A DNA stretch of 64,000 nucleotides from Nocardioides mangrovi (GTDB lineage: Bacteria; Actinomycetota; Actinomycetes; Propionibacteriales; Nocardioidaceae), in NCBI RefSeq assembly GCF_020073815.1, contig NZ_JAIQZJ010000020.1:1-64000 (forward strand), given 5' to 3'. The translations under genes were made by a program, and so were the position numbers. The notes under the pieces are model-generated. The model was not told the origin of the DNA. It worked only from the letters and a program-made list of their open reading frames with translations, and made no database searches. Below are positions 34,635-43,773 of the stretch, one piece after another. How positions within the stretch are numbered: the stretch's first letter is position 1; the number at the start of each line of letters is the position of its first letter.

Positions 34635-36884
34635 GTGCGCGTCCCGACCTCGACGTACCGCCTCCAGATCACGCCCGACTTCGACCTCTTCGAGGCGGCC
34701 CGGCGACTCCCCTACCTGCACGACCTGGGCGTCGACTGGGTCTACCTCTCGCCGCTGCTGGCCTCCGAGCCCGGCAGCGAGCACGGGTACGACGTCGTCG
34801 CGTTCGACCACGTCGACCCGCTGCGGGGTGGCATCGAGGGCCTGGCCACCCTGTCGGCGGAGGCGCGGCGGCTGGGCATGGGCGTGCTCGTCGACATCGT
34901 GCCCAACCACGTCGGCGTGGCGACGCCGAGCGAGGACCCGTGGTGGTGGGACGTGCTGCGGCTGGGCCGCGACTCCGACCGCGCGACCGCCTTCGACGTC
35001 GACTGGGCGGCCGGCGACGGACGGATCCTGATCCCGGTCGTCGGCGACGACGACGAGGACGCGATCGAGATCGTGGGCGACCACGTCGAGTACCACGACC
35101 ACCGCTTCCCGCTGGCGCCCGGCACCACCACGCTCGAGGAGCAGCACTACGAGCTGGTCAGCTGGCGGCGGGCCGACGACGACCTCAACTACCGGCGCTT
35201 CTTCGCGGTCAACACCCTCGCGGCGGTCCGGGTCGAGGACCCCGAGGTCTTCGCCGAGACGCACGTCGAGGTGCGGCGGTGGTTCGCCGAGGGGCTCGTC
35301 GACGGGCTCCGCGTCGACCACCCCGACGGCCTGCGCGACCCGCAGCGCTACCTCGACGACCTGGCCGCCCTGACCGGCGGCGCCTACGTCCTCGTCGAGA
35401 AGATCCTGGAGCCCGGCGAGGCCCTGTCCTCGTCGTGGGCCACCGCCGGGACGACCGGGTACGACGCCCTTGCGCTGGTCGACCGCGTGCTCACCGATCC
35501 GGCCGGCGAGAAGCCGCTCGACGATCTCGAGACCCGGCTGCGGGGCGCGCCGGTCGACTGGGCGCGGATGGTCCACGACAACAAGCGCGCGGTCGCCGAC
35601 GGCATCCTGCACAGCGAGGTCCGCCGGATCACCCGCGAGGTCCTCTACCTCGCCCCGACCGCCGACGAGCCGCGCATCGAGGACGCGGTCGCCGAGCTGC
35701 TCGCCTGCTTCCCGGTCTACCGCTCCTACCTCCCGGAGGGACGCGAGCACCTCGACGAGGCGTTCGCGCTGGCGCGGCGTACCCGTCCCGACCTGGCGAC
35801 CGCCTTCCACCTGCTGCTGCCGATCCTCACCGACGAGTGGGCGGCGCCGGCGCGGCGCTTCCAGCAGACGTCGGGGATGGTGATGGCCAAGGGCGTCGAG
35901 GACTGCTCCTTCTACCGCTGGTCGCGGCTCACCTCGCTCAACGAGGTCGGCGGCGACCCGTCGGTCTTCGCGATCGACGTCGACGACTTCCACCACGCGA
36001 TGACCCTGCGGCAGCGTGACTGGCCGCACGCGATGACGACCCTCTCGACCCACGACACCAAGCGCGGCGAGGACGTGCGGGCCCGGATCGCGGTGCTCGC
36101 CGAGCTGCCGTCGGTGTGGGAGTCCGCGCTCGACGACCTTCTCGGTCTGGCACCGCTGCCCGACCCGGGCTTCGGGTCGCTGCTCTGGCAGGCCGCGATG
36201 GGCGCCTGGCCGATCTCGCGGGAGCGGCTGCACGGGTACGCCGAGAAGGCGATGCGCGAGGCCGGTGACCGCACCACCTGGACCGAGCCCGACGAGGCCT
36301 ACGAGGCCGCCGTGCACGCGGCCGTGGACGCGGCGTACGACTCCCCCGACGTCGCGCGCGCGCTGGCCGGGCTCGGCACCCACGTCGACGAGCCGGCGCG
36401 GTCCAACGCGCTGGCGGCCAAGCTGGTCGCGATCACGATGCCGGGCGTGCCGGACGTCTACCAGGGCAGCGAGCTCTGGGAGCAGTCGCTGGTCGACCCG
36501 GACAACCGGCGGCCCGTGGACTTCGACCACCGCGCGGCGGTCCTCGCAGGCGCGGGCGACGACGACGCGGTGACCAAGCTGCACGTCACCTGCTCGGCGC
36601 TCACCCTGCGCCGCGACCGGCCGGAGCTGTTCACGTCGTACGCACCGGTGCTCGCGACCGGGGCCGCCGCGGACCACGTGCTCGCCTTCGACCGCGGCGG
36701 CGCGATCACCGTCGCCACCCGGCTGCCGGTCGGCCTCGGTGCCGCGGGCGGCTGGGGGGACACGGCGCTCGACCTGCCGCCGGGTCGCTGGCACGACGTG
36801 CTGACCGGGACGGCCACGGACGGCCGGCTCGCCGACCTGCTCGCCGTGCACCCCGTCGCCCTGCTGGTCCGGGAGGACGCATGA
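34635..36884 (+). CDS. treY: Maltooligosyl trehalose synthase
   Basis: A 749-residue GH13 enzyme that turns the reducing end of maltooligosaccharide into a trehalose unit. N-terminus VPTSTYRLQITPDFDL and motif PLLASEPGSEHGYDV are typical. Region II is DGLRVDHPDGLRDP, region III VLVEKIL and region IV LSTHDTKRGEDVRAR. GTG 34635 lies two bases after the glgX stop. The 1495-codon open frame that starts upstream at 32397 only runs through glgX out of frame. Confidence 0.95.
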   Translation: MRVPTSTYRLQITPDFDLFEAARRLPYLHDLGVDWVYLSPLLASEPGSEHGYDVVAFDHVDPLRGGIEGLATLSAEARRLGMGVLVDIVPNHVGVATPSEDPWWWDVLRLGRDSDRATAFDVDWAAGDGRILIPVVGDDDEDAIEIVGDHVEYHDHRFPLAPGTTTLEEQHYELVSWRRADDDLNYRRFFAVNTLAAVRVEDPEVFAETHVEVRRWFAEGLVDGLRVDHPDGLRDPQRYLDDLAALTGGAYVLVEKILEPGEALSSSWATAGTTGYDALALVDRVLTDPAGEKPLDDLETRLRGAPVDWARMVHDNKRAVADGILHSEVRRITREVLYLAPTADEPRIEDAVAELLACFPVYRSYLPEGREHLDEAFALARRTRPDLATAFHLLLPILTDEWAAPARRFQQTSGMVMAKGVEDCSFYRWSRLTSLNEVGGDPSVFAIDVDDFHHAMTLRQRDWPHAMTTLSTHDTKRGEDVRARIAVLAELPSVWESALDDLLGLAPLPDPGFGSLLWQAAMGAWPISRERLHGYAEKAMREAGDRTTWTEPDEAYEAAVHAAVDAAYDSPDVARALAGLGTHVDEPARSNALAAKLVAITMPGVPDVYQGSELWEQSLVDPDNRRPVDFDHRAAVLAGAGDDDAVTKLHVTCSALTLRRDRPELFTSYAPVLATGAAADHVLAFDRGGAITVATRLPVGLGAAGGWGDTALDLPPGRWHDVLTGTATDGRLADLLAVHPVALLVREDA

Positions 36885-38644
36885 CGACCCGCGGGCCGTT
36901 CGACGTCTGGGCTCCCGTCCCCGAGCGCCTGCGGCTCGTCATTGACGACCGTGGCGTGTTCGGGATGGAGCGCATCGACGACGGCTGGTGGACGCCGACC
37001 GAGGAGATCGTCTGGCGACCCGGCGAGGACTATGGATTCGTGCTGGATGACGGCCGCGACTACCCCGACCCCCGGTCGCGTCGCCAACCCGGCGGCGTGC
37101 ACGCGATGTCGCGCACGTTCGACGCCTCGGCGTTCGCCTGGACCGACGACGCCTGGACCGGGCGGCAGCTGGCCGGGTCGGTGGTCTACGAGCTGCACAT
37201 CGGGACCTTCACCCCCGAGGGCACCTTCGACGCCGCGCTCGGCAAGCTCGACCACCTACGCGACATCGGGGTCGACCTGGTCGAGGTGATGCCGGTCAAC
37301 GCCTTCAACGGCACCCACAACTGGGGCTACGACGGGGTCGGCTGGTTCGCCGTCCACGAGGGGTACGGCGGCCCCGCGGGGTATCAGCGGTTCGTCGACG
37401 CGTGCCACGCCGCTGGTCTGGGCGTGGTGCAGGACGTCGTCTACAACCACCTCGGACCCTCGGGCAACTACCTGCCGCTCTTCGCGCCCTACCTCAAGCA
37501 GGGTTCCAACACCTGGGGCGACCTGGTCAACCTCGACGGCGACGGCTCGGCCGAGGTGCGGCGCTACATCCTCGACAACGTGCGGATGTGGTTCGAGGAC
37601 TACCACGTCGACGCGCTGCGGCTCGACGCCGTGCACGCACTGAGCGACTCGTCGCCGGTGCACCTGCTCGAGGAGATGGCCGTCGAGGTGGCCGCCCTCT
37701 CGGCCCACCAGCGCCGGCCGCTCACGCTGATCGCGGAGTCCGACCTCAACGACCCGCGACTCATCCGCCCCCGGGAGGCGGGCGGCTACGGCCTCGACGC
37801 GCAGTGGAGCGACGACTTCCACCACGCGGTGCACGTCGCGCTGACCGGGGAGACGTCCGGCTACTACGCGGACTTCGAGCCGCTCGCGGCCCTGGCCAAG
37901 GTGTGCGAGCGGGCGTTCTTCCACGACGGCACGTTCTCGTCGTTCCGCGGGCGCGCGCACGGCCACCCGGTCGACCGCGCGACCACGCCGACGTGGCGCT
38001 TCGTGGTGGCCAGCCAGAACCACGACCAGATCGGCAACCGCGCCCGCGGCGACCGCATCACCGAGGTGCTCAACGACGACCAGCTCGGGTGCGCGGCGAT
38101 GCTGACCCTGCTCGGGCCCTTCACGCCGATGCTCTTCATGGGCGAGGAGTGGGCGGCCTCGACGCCCTTCCAGTTCTTCACCTCCCACCCCGAGCCGGAG
38201 CTGGGCCGGGCGACGGCCGAGGGCCGGATCGCCGAGTTCGAGCGCATGGGCTGGGACCCCGACGTGGTGCCGGACCCGCAGGACCCGGCGACGTACGAGC
38301 GCTCGAAGCTCGACTGGGACGAGCCCGCCACGGGCCGGCACGCCCGGCTGCTCGACGTCTACCGCCGCCTGGCCCGGCTGCGGCGCGAGCTCCCGCAGGT
38401 GACCGACCCGGCCTTCACCGCGACGACCTGCACCGCCGACGAGGACACCCGGGTCTTCACGATGCGCCGCGGCGACCTGCTCGTCGCGATCAACTTCGGC
38501 GACGCCGAGGCCCGCCTCGACGCCGACGGCGAGCTGCTGCTCGAGACCGGCGGCGGCGCGACGGTCACCGAGGGCGCGCTCGTGCTGGCGCCGCACGTCG
38601 GCGCGGCCGTCCGAACAAACTCGACAGCCTCTCCTGACGCCTGA
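36881..38644 (+). CDS. treZ: Maltooligosyl trehalose trehalohydrolase
   Basis: A 587-residue GH13 enzyme that releases trehalose from the product of TreY. CBM48-like N-terminus (FDVWAPVPERLRLV); motifs DVVYNHLGPSGNY, DALRLDAVHAL (nucleophile Asp), LIAESDLN and ASQNHDQIGNR. ATG overlaps the treY stop by 4 bp. Its stop codon lies inside a palindromic terminator. Confidence 0.95.
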   Translation: MTTRGPFDVWAPVPERLRLVIDDRGVFGMERIDDGWWTPTEEIVWRPGEDYGFVLDDGRDYPDPRSRRQPGGVHAMSRTFDASAFAWTDDAWTGRQLAGSVVYELHIGTFTPEGTFDAALGKLDHLRDIGVDLVEVMPVNAFNGTHNWGYDGVGWFAVHEGYGGPAGYQRFVDACHAAGLGVVQDVVYNHLGPSGNYLPLFAPYLKQGSNTWGDLVNLDGDGSAEVRRYILDNVRMWFEDYHVDALRLDAVHALSDSSPVHLLEEMAVEVAALSAHQRRPLTLIAESDLNDPRLIRPREAGGYGLDAQWSDDFHHAVHVALTGETSGYYADFEPLAALAKVCERAFFHDGTFSSFRGRAHGHPVDRATTPTWRFVVASQNHDQIGNRARGDRITEVLNDDQLGCAAMLTLLGPFTPMLFMGEEWAASTPFQFFTSHPEPELGRATAEGRIAEFERMGWDPDVVPDPQDPATYERSKLDWDEPATGRHARLLDVYRRLARLRRELPQVTDPAFTATTCTADEDTRVFTMRRGDLLVAINFGDAEARLDADGELLLETGGGATVTEGALVLAPHVGAAVRTNSTASPDA

Positions 38645-38665
38645 CAGCCGTTGCAACGGCTGTCA
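38642..38665. terminator. 24-bp perfect palindrome at the treZ stop codon
   Basis: A perfect 12-bp-armed palindrome beginning TGACAGCCGTTG; its first three bases are the treZ stop. It lies between convergent genes and probably ends transcription, possibly in both directions. Confidence 0.6.
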
Positions 38666-38667
38666 TC

Positions 38668-38701
38668 TGCAGGGATCCCCGGTCGACCGGGTATCCCTGC
38701 A
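38668..38701. terminator. 34-bp near-perfect palindrome
   Basis: Arms of 17 bp start TGCAGGGATCCCCGGTC and have one mismatched pair. It is two bases after the previous palindrome. A degenerate relative (GCAGGAATCCCCGG... ACCGGGTA) is at 28361-28392. Likely terminator for the lipoprotein gene whose stop is at 38716. Confidence 0.6.
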
Positions 38702-38715
38702 CCCGGGCCCCCGGC

Positions 38716-39420
38716 TCAGCTCCCGAGGCTGTTCAGGTCGACGACCTCGTCGTCGGCGGGGGCGGAGACGTCGACGTCCTCGTCGAAGTCGGTGAAGGTC
38801 ACGGTGCCGCTGCTGTCGCCGCCGGTCTTGTCGATCTTCACGAGGTAGTGCGGCGAGTCGACGAGGACGTAGCCGGTCGAGGTGCCGTCGTCGCTCTCGT
38901 CGTCGACCGCCACGACCGTGTCGCCGTCGATCTCCGAGGTGTCCTTGGTGGTGTACGTCGACGCCGACGAGTCGTCGCTCGTGAGCATCTGGTCGAGCAG
39001 CTCGTCGAGGTCGCAGAACTGGTTGAAGGAGTCCTCGTCGCTCGGGATGACGACCCACTTGTCGCCGACCGCGGCCATGATCTGGTCGGCGGTGTCGCCG
39101 GCGAAGGAGGTCCAGAAGGCCTCGTCGGGGCGCATCCAGGTCTGGCCGTCGACGCCGAGCAGCTCGGTGCTGCCGCCGCCGATGCCCAGGCTGCCGGTGC
39201 AGTCGCCCTCGGTGCTGACCTGGAGGTCGAGGTCGATGTCCTGGTCGCCGCTGGTGATCGTGCCGCCCACGCGCACGGACTTCAGGTCGCCCATGTCGGC
39301 CTTGGCCGCGTCGGCGATGTCCTCGCCCTTCTTGCTGGCGAAGTCGTCGTCGCCACCGCCACAGGCGCTCAGCAGCGCCGCCATGCCGACACCGGCCGCC
39401 ATCAGTCCCACTCGCATCAT
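38716..39420 (-). CDS. Secreted lipoprotein, LppX/LprG-like by context of fold only
   Basis: A 234-residue lipoprotein: signal peptide to residue 19, lipobox LLSAC with Cys20, then an acidic mature protein (GGGDDDFASKKG ...). Features such as DIADAAKADMGDLKSVRVGGTITSG and the paired cysteines at CTG and FCDLDEL suggest a beta-rich domain of the type found in actinobacterial LppX-like lipoproteins, but the match is weak. Starts four bases after the sirtuin stop. Role unknown. Confidence 0.75.
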   Translation of the reverse strand: MMRVGLMAAGVGMAALLSACGGGDDDFASKKGEDIADAAKADMGDLKSVRVGGTITSGDQDIDLDLQVSTEGDCTGSLGIGGGSTELLGVDGQTWMRPDEAFWTSFAGDTADQIMAAVGDKWVVIPSDEDSFNQFCDLDELLDQMLTSDDSSASTYTTKDTSEIDGDTVVAVDDESDDGTSTGYVLVDSPHYLVKIDKTGGDSSGTVTFTDFDEDVDVSAPADDEVVDLNSLGS

Positions 39421-39424
39421 GCGG

Positions 39425-40123
39425 TCAGCCTCGCATCACCGCGACGACCTCGTCGACCCACGCCGGGACCAGCGCCGTCGCCGGCCCGTGCCGGGCCTCG
39501 TCGAAGAGGTGGGTGCCCTCGCTGGGCAGCAGGTTGAGCTCGAGGGTCCGCGCACCGCGGCGGGCGGCGTACTGCACGAAGCCAGCGGCCGGGTAGACCG
39601 CGCCCGAGGTGCCGATCGAGACGAAGAGGTCGGCCCGGTCGATGACGCCGGAGATGCGGTCCATCTCGTAGGGGACCTCGCCGAACCAGACGACGTCGGG
39701 TCGCAGCGCGGCCGCGCCGCAGGCCGGGCACGGCGGCAGGTGCCCGAGGTCGTCGCGCCAGGTCGACCGTGCCCCGCACGCCGCGCAGAGGGCCGAGCGG
39801 AGCTCGCCGTGCATGTGCAGCACGCGCGTCGAGCCGCCCCGCTCGTGGAGGTCGTCGATGTTCTGGGTGACGACGAGCAGGTCGTCGCCGAGGTGGTCCT
39901 CGAGGCGGGCGAGGGCGACGTGCGCGGCGTTCGGCTCGACCGCGGCGAGCGCGGCCCGGCGGGCGTCGTAGAAGCGGTGCACGACGTCGGGCTGGGCGGC
40001 GTAGGCCTCCGGGGTCGCGACGTCCTCGACGTGGTGGCCCTCCCAGAGGCCGTCGGCGTCGCGGAAGGTCGGGACGCCGCTCTCGGCGGAGATGCCGGCA
40101 CCGGTCAGGACGACGACCCGCAT
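39425..40123 (-). CDS. cobB: NAD-dependent protein deacylase (sirtuin)
   Basis: A 232-residue Sir2 protein that removes acyl groups from lysines using NAD. GAGISAESGVPTFRD (NAD loop), TQNIDDLHERGG, catalytic His in HMHGEL, and a zinc site from CAAC and CPAC. The Ala-rich YDARRAALAAVEP region matches the class III type that prefers succinyl or malonyl lysine when Tyr/Arg (Y..R) are present, as here. ATG shares one base with the methyltransferase stop. Confidence 0.93.
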   Translation of the reverse strand: MRVVVLTGAGISAESGVPTFRDADGLWEGHHVEDVATPEAYAAQPDVVHRFYDARRAALAAVEPNAAHVALARLEDHLGDDLLVVTQNIDDLHERGGSTRVLHMHGELRSALCAACGARSTWRDDLGHLPPCPACGAAALRPDVVWFGEVPYEMDRISGVIDRADLFVSIGTSGAVYPAAGFVQYAARRGARTLELNLLPSEGTHLFDEARHGPATALVPAWVDEVVAVMRG

Positions 40124-40743
40124 CAGCGCCGCGGCTCCGCGTAGAGGGTGACGGCGTAGCCGCCACCGGGCTCGAAGGCGTCACCGTCCCAGCTCGCGTA
40201 GCGCGCGACGGCGTCCAGACCGTGGACGCCGAACGCCGCGTCCACGTCGGCCAGGTCGGTGACCGGGCAGTCGCCGGGCAGGTGCTCGGCGTCGAGGCCG
40301 AAGCCGCACACGACCACCCCGCCGGACGCGACGTGCTCGGCGAGCCGCTGCGCCACGTCGAGCAGGGTGCCCGGCTCGAGCAGCGGGATGATGTTGCCGG
40401 CCAGCAGCACCAGGTCGAACGTCTCGCCGAGCTCGAACGACGCGAGGTCGCCATCGCGCCAGTCCAGGCCGGGGTGCTCGCGCCGGGCGACGGCGAGCAT
40501 GGTCGTGTCGACGTCGACGCCGACCACGTCGTAGCCGAGCTCGGCGAGCCGGACCGTGATCCGGCCGGTGCCGCAGCCCGCGTCGAGGACCCGTGCTGGG
40601 GCGGGCACCAGGTCGGCGACGAACGCCGCCTCGCCGTGGATGTCCTCACCGCGCTCGGCGCGGGCGCGGAAGCCCTCGTAGTAGCGGGTCGCGTAGTCCT
40701 CGCCGGCGCCCGCGACGGCGATGCGCTGCCACCGGGTGGTCAT
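40123..40743 (-). CDS. Class I SAM-dependent methyltransferase
   Basis: A 206-residue methyltransferase. Motif I is VLDAGCGTGRITVRLAELG; the acidic residue after strand 2 is VVGVDVD; motif IV is FDLVLLAGNIIPLL. Substrate unknown. Start and stop overlap the GTPase and sirtuin genes, so the three are one translational unit. Confidence 0.88.
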   Translation of the reverse strand: MTTRWQRIAVAGAGEDYATRYYEGFRARAERGEDIHGEAAFVADLVPAPARVLDAGCGTGRITVRLAELGYDVVGVDVDTTMLAVARREHPGLDWRDGDLASFELGETFDLVLLAGNIIPLLEPGTLLDVAQRLAEHVASGGVVVCGFGLDAEHLPGDCPVTDLADVDAAFGVHGLDAVARYASWDGDAFEPGGGYAVTLYAEPRR

Positions 40744-41888
40744 CGACTGGGCAGCTTCCGGCTCGCCTGGGCCTTGAACTCGCTCATGAAGACCTGGTGG
40801 ATCGCGTCGCTGTCGAGCGCTCCGCCGACCGCGCGCAGCTCGCCGCGGGCGAGCCGCTCGCAGACCCGTAGCCAGGCCTGGCCCATCGCGTAGGTGAAGG
40901 TGCCGGCGATGGTGGCGTTGATGGTGCCGGCCACCGCCGTGCCCGCACCCGGGACGAACTTGATCAGGTTGCCGACGAGCGACCGGCCGGCCGTGGTCGC
41001 GGCGGCGGTCGCGGCGATCGAGGCGGCCGTCGAACGCTCGATCGGGATCCCGTAGGTGACCGCGATCGAGGCCATCATCGTCAGCTGGAGGGGGACGAGG
41101 ATGGCGGCGTCGGAGAAGGGGATCGGGGAGGCCCCGGCGGTGGTGGCGGCTCCCGTCGCCACCTTGATCGCAGCCTCCGCGCGCTCGCGCTTGCGGTCGA
41201 AGTCAATGCGCTGAGCCGACGTGAGAGCGTGGGCGACGCCCGCAGGCGCGCCGCGAAAGGTGGCATCGAGGACTTCCTGCAGCCCGTACGCCGTCTGCCC
41301 GGTGAAGTCGTCCGCCTTCGCCATCGTGTAGTGGATCAGCCCGTCCACGATCGGCAGGTCCAGCGCGGCGATGCTGGCCGCGAGCGCCTCGGCGTCCGGG
41401 TGGACCCGGCTGCCTCCCCCGGATCCGGCGCCGCGCGGCACCTGGGTCATCACCAGGATCACCGGCAGCCCGAGGTCGTGCAGCGCGCGGATGAACTCGC
41501 CCTCGGTCGGCTCGAAGCGCCGGTCGCCGGCGCGTACGCAGTACCACGCGACGTGGACCTGCTCGGCCAGCGGCTTGCGGCGCATGCCGTGCAGGTAGTC
41601 CTTGAGCTCGCCGAGCAGCCGGTCGTTGTCCTGCCCGACCTCGAGTCCGCGGGTGTCGAGCACGCCGAGCGTCCCGGACTGGTGGAGGTAGAGGTGCTCG
41701 GCGCGGGTGACGGGCTCGCCGATCCCGGTCGCGGCGATCTCCTCGCCGAAGATCGCGTTGACCAGCGTCGACTTGCCGACCCCGGTCTTGCCGAAGATGG
41801 CCAGGTTGAAGCGGCCGATCTCGTCGGCCTTGTCCTTCCACGCCTTCCCGAAGGCCTGGCCGAACCACGCGTCCGTGGGCTTCGCCAT
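40740..41888 (-). CDS. Era-like GTPase with DUF697-type membrane domain
   Basis: A 382-residue protein with an N-terminal G domain: P-loop GKTGVGKST, switch region with T65-like PVTRAEH, G3 LDTRGLE (Asp-Thr-Arg-Gly), G4 degenerate as MTQVPRG. The C-terminal part from about 250 has hydrophobic segments (FSDAAILVPLQLTMMASIAVTYG ... FVPGAGTAVAGTINATIAG) typical of DUF697, which docks such GTPases on membranes. ATG 41888 is five bases after a -10-like TAGATA and may be leaderless. Function unknown. Confidence 0.85.
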   Translation of the reverse strand: MAKPTDAWFGQAFGKAWKDKADEIGRFNLAIFGKTGVGKSTLVNAIFGEEIAATGIGEPVTRAEHLYLHQSGTLGVLDTRGLEVGQDNDRLLGELKDYLHGMRRKPLAEQVHVAWYCVRAGDRRFEPTEGEFIRALHDLGLPVILVMTQVPRGAGSGGGSRVHPDAEALAASIAALDLPIVDGLIHYTMAKADDFTGQTAYGLQEVLDATFRGAPAGVAHALTSAQRIDFDRKRERAEAAIKVATGAATTAGASPIPFSDAAILVPLQLTMMASIAVTYGIPIERSTAASIAATAAATTAGRSLVGNLIKFVPGAGTAVAGTINATIAGTFTYAMGQAWLRVCERLARGELRAVGGALDSDAIHQVFMSEFKAQASRKLPSR

Positions 41889-41912
41889 ACCCCTATCTAA
41901 CCCGGTGGGGCG

Positions 41913-41931
41913 GGCGCGCATGCTCCGCGCC
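41913..41931. terminator. Stem-loop after the sugar permease gene
   Basis: GGCGCG-CATGCTC-CGCGCC: a 6-bp stem with a 7-base loop, flanked by further pairing CCCGG/CCGGG. It lies 13 bp beyond the stop of the permease at 41944 and likely ends that operon. Confidence 0.45.
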
Positions 41932-41943
41932 GGGTCAACCCGG

Positions 41944-42828
41944 TCAGCCCTTGGTCGCGCCGGCCGTCATGCCGCTGACGAGGAAGCGCTGGGCGACCAG
42001 GAAGATCACCAGCACCGGCGCCGCCGACACCAGGGTGGCGAGCACCAGCTCGGGCGGCGAGACCTCGGCGTTGGCGCCGACCACCGGGTTGAAGTTCGGC
42101 GTCGACGTGAGCATCTGGGTGAGGCCGACCTGCATCGGGTAGGCGTCGCTGCCCGGCAGCATCACGTAGGGCAGGAAGAAGTTGTTCCAGTTCTGCACGA
42201 AGCTGAAGAAGCCGACCAGGGCGACGACCGGCGCCGCGAGCGGGAGCGCGATCGAGATGAACGACCGGACCTCGCCGCACCCGTCGATCTTCGCCGCCTC
42301 GAGGAGCTCGCTGGGCAGCGCGTCGGCGAAGTAGATGTAGGTGAGGTAGACGCCGAACGGGAAGAAGGAGTAGGGCAGCACGACCGACAGCGGCGTGTTG
42401 ACCAGGGACGCGTAGTTGATCTCGAGGAACGTCGGCAGCACCAGCGCCGCGGTCGGCATCAGCATCACGACGAGGGTGATCACCAGCAGCGGCCTGCGGC
42501 CCTTGAAGTCGAGCTTCGCGAGGGCGTAGCCCGCCGGGACGGTGACCACGAGGGTGAGGACCAGGGCCAGGACGGAGTAGATGACGGAGTTCTTCATCCA
42601 GGTCTTGACCGCGCCGTCCTGGTAGGACAGCAGCGCGTCCCAGTTCGCCTTCAGGTCGTGCAGGCTGCCAAAGGAGAAGGGGTTGTTGTGCACCAGGTCG
42701 TCGTTGGACTTGGTGCCGGCGAGCAGCAGCCAGACCACGGGGAGGAGGAAGAAGACCGCGAAGAGGGCCAGGAGCACGGTCGTCAGCGAACGGCCGGCGG
42801 CGCGCTGGGCGGTGGCGGTGGAGGACAT
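41944..42828 (-). CDS. Sugar ABC transporter permease (MalG type)
   Basis: A 294-residue permease with six membrane helices. The EAA loop for ATPase contact is ELLEAAKIDGCGEVRSFISIALPLAAP (near residue 195). It ends the importer operon; no ATPase gene follows, so a shared MsiK-type ATPase from elsewhere is expected. Confidence 0.92.
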   Translation of the reverse strand: MSSTATAQRAAGRSLTTVLLALFAVFFLLPVVWLLLAGTKSNDDLVHNNPFSFGSLHDLKANWDALLSYQDGAVKTWMKNSVIYSVLALVLTLVVTVPAGYALAKLDFKGRRPLLVITLVVMLMPTAALVLPTFLEINYASLVNTPLSVVLPYSFFPFGVYLTYIYFADALPSELLEAAKIDGCGEVRSFISIALPLAAPVVALVGFFSFVQNWNNFFLPYVMLPGSDAYPMQVGLTQMLTSTPNFNPVVGANAEVSPPELVLATLVSAAPVLVIFLVAQRFLVSGMTAGATKG

Positions 42829-42840
42829 CGGGCTTCTTCC

Positions 42841-43773
42841 TCAGTCGGTGTCGAACAGGCGCCCGCGGGCGACGAACAGGCTCGTGGTGATCAGCGAGAC
42901 GACCAGCAGGTCGAGCGCGATGGCCGCGGACCCGTTGAAGTCGTTCTGCGTGAAGGCGAACTGGTAGGCCAGCTGGTTGACGCTGTAGTCGTTGGGTACG
43001 ACGCCGAAGCTCGCCTGCGAGATCAGCTGTGGCTCGACGAAGAGCTGGGTGCCCGCCGCGAACGCGAGGATCAGGACGTAGGTGATCGACTTGCGGATCA
43101 TCGGGAGCTGGATGCTCAGCGCGATCCGGACGGGGCTCGCCCCGTCGACCCGGGCCGCCTCGATCACGTCGCTGGGAATGGTGTTGAGCGCGCCGTAGAG
43201 CACGAGCACCCAGCCGCCGGCACCGGTCCAGAAGGCGATGACCGCGAAGATCCACGGCAGGTGGCTCGGGGCGATGACCTCCGCGAAGTGGTCACCGGCG
43301 ATCAGCTTGAGGATCGGCGCGACCGGGCTGACCGTCGGGTCGAGCACGAAGAGCCAGAGCAGCACGCTGGACGCACCCGCGAGGGCGCCGGGGATGTAGT
43401 AGGCGAACCGGATGAAGGTCTTGGTCCGCCGGGAGGCGATCTGGTGGACCATCAGCGTCAGGCTCACGACCAGGACCGTGAGCGAGACCAGCCAGATGAC
43501 CAGGTAGACGGCCACGTGACCGACCGCCGGCCAGAAGCGGTAGTCGGAGGCGGTGCGGGTGAAGTTGGAGAAGCCCGCAAACGCGCCGTCGACGTCGGTG
43601 AACGCGAGGTACACCGAGTAGAGCACCGGGATGATGCCGAAGAGCACCAGCAGCGAGACGTACGGGAGCACGAAGAAGTGACCGGCGCGAGGCCTCCAGG
43701 AGCCGGCGGTGCGCCGGCTCCCGGAGGCCTCTACCTCGGAGGAGGTCGCTCGCTCGTGGGCGAGAAGGGTCAC
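42841..43773 (-). CDS. Sugar ABC transporter permease (MalF type)
   Basis: A 310-residue permease with six membrane helices after a 30-residue polar N-terminus. EAA loop: DVIEAARVDGASPVRIALSIQLPMI (near 205). GTG 43773 overlaps the binding-protein stop as GTGA. The N-terminal codons contain an 18-bp-armed inverted repeat (43690-43730), so this segment of mRNA is both coding and strongly folded. Confidence 0.92.
   Translation of the reverse strand: MTLLAHERATSSEVEASGSRRTAGSWRPRAGHFFVLPYVSLLVLFGIIPVLYSVYLAFTDVDGAFAGFSNFTRTASDYRFWPAVGHVAVYLVIWLVSLTVLVVSLTLMVHQIASRRTKTFIRFAYYIPGALAGASSVLLWLFVLDPTVSPVAPILKLIAGDHFAEVIAPSHLPWIFAVIAFWTGAGGWVLVLYGALNTIPSDVIEAARVDGASPVRIALSIQLPMIRKSITYVLILAFAAGTQLFVEPQLISQASFGVVPNDYSVNQLAYQFAFTQNDFNGSAAIALDLLVVSLITTSLFVARGRLFDTD
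43690..43730. repeat. Long hairpin inside the 5' part of the permease gene
   Basis: Arms of 18 bp (43690-43707 and 43713-43730; begin AGGCCTCC, end GGAGGCCT) with one mismatch and a 5-base loop. It lies 44-84 bases into the MalF-type gene, just past the binding-protein stop. The position recalls intercistronic hairpins that stabilise binding-protein mRNA relative to permease mRNA. Confidence 0.7.
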
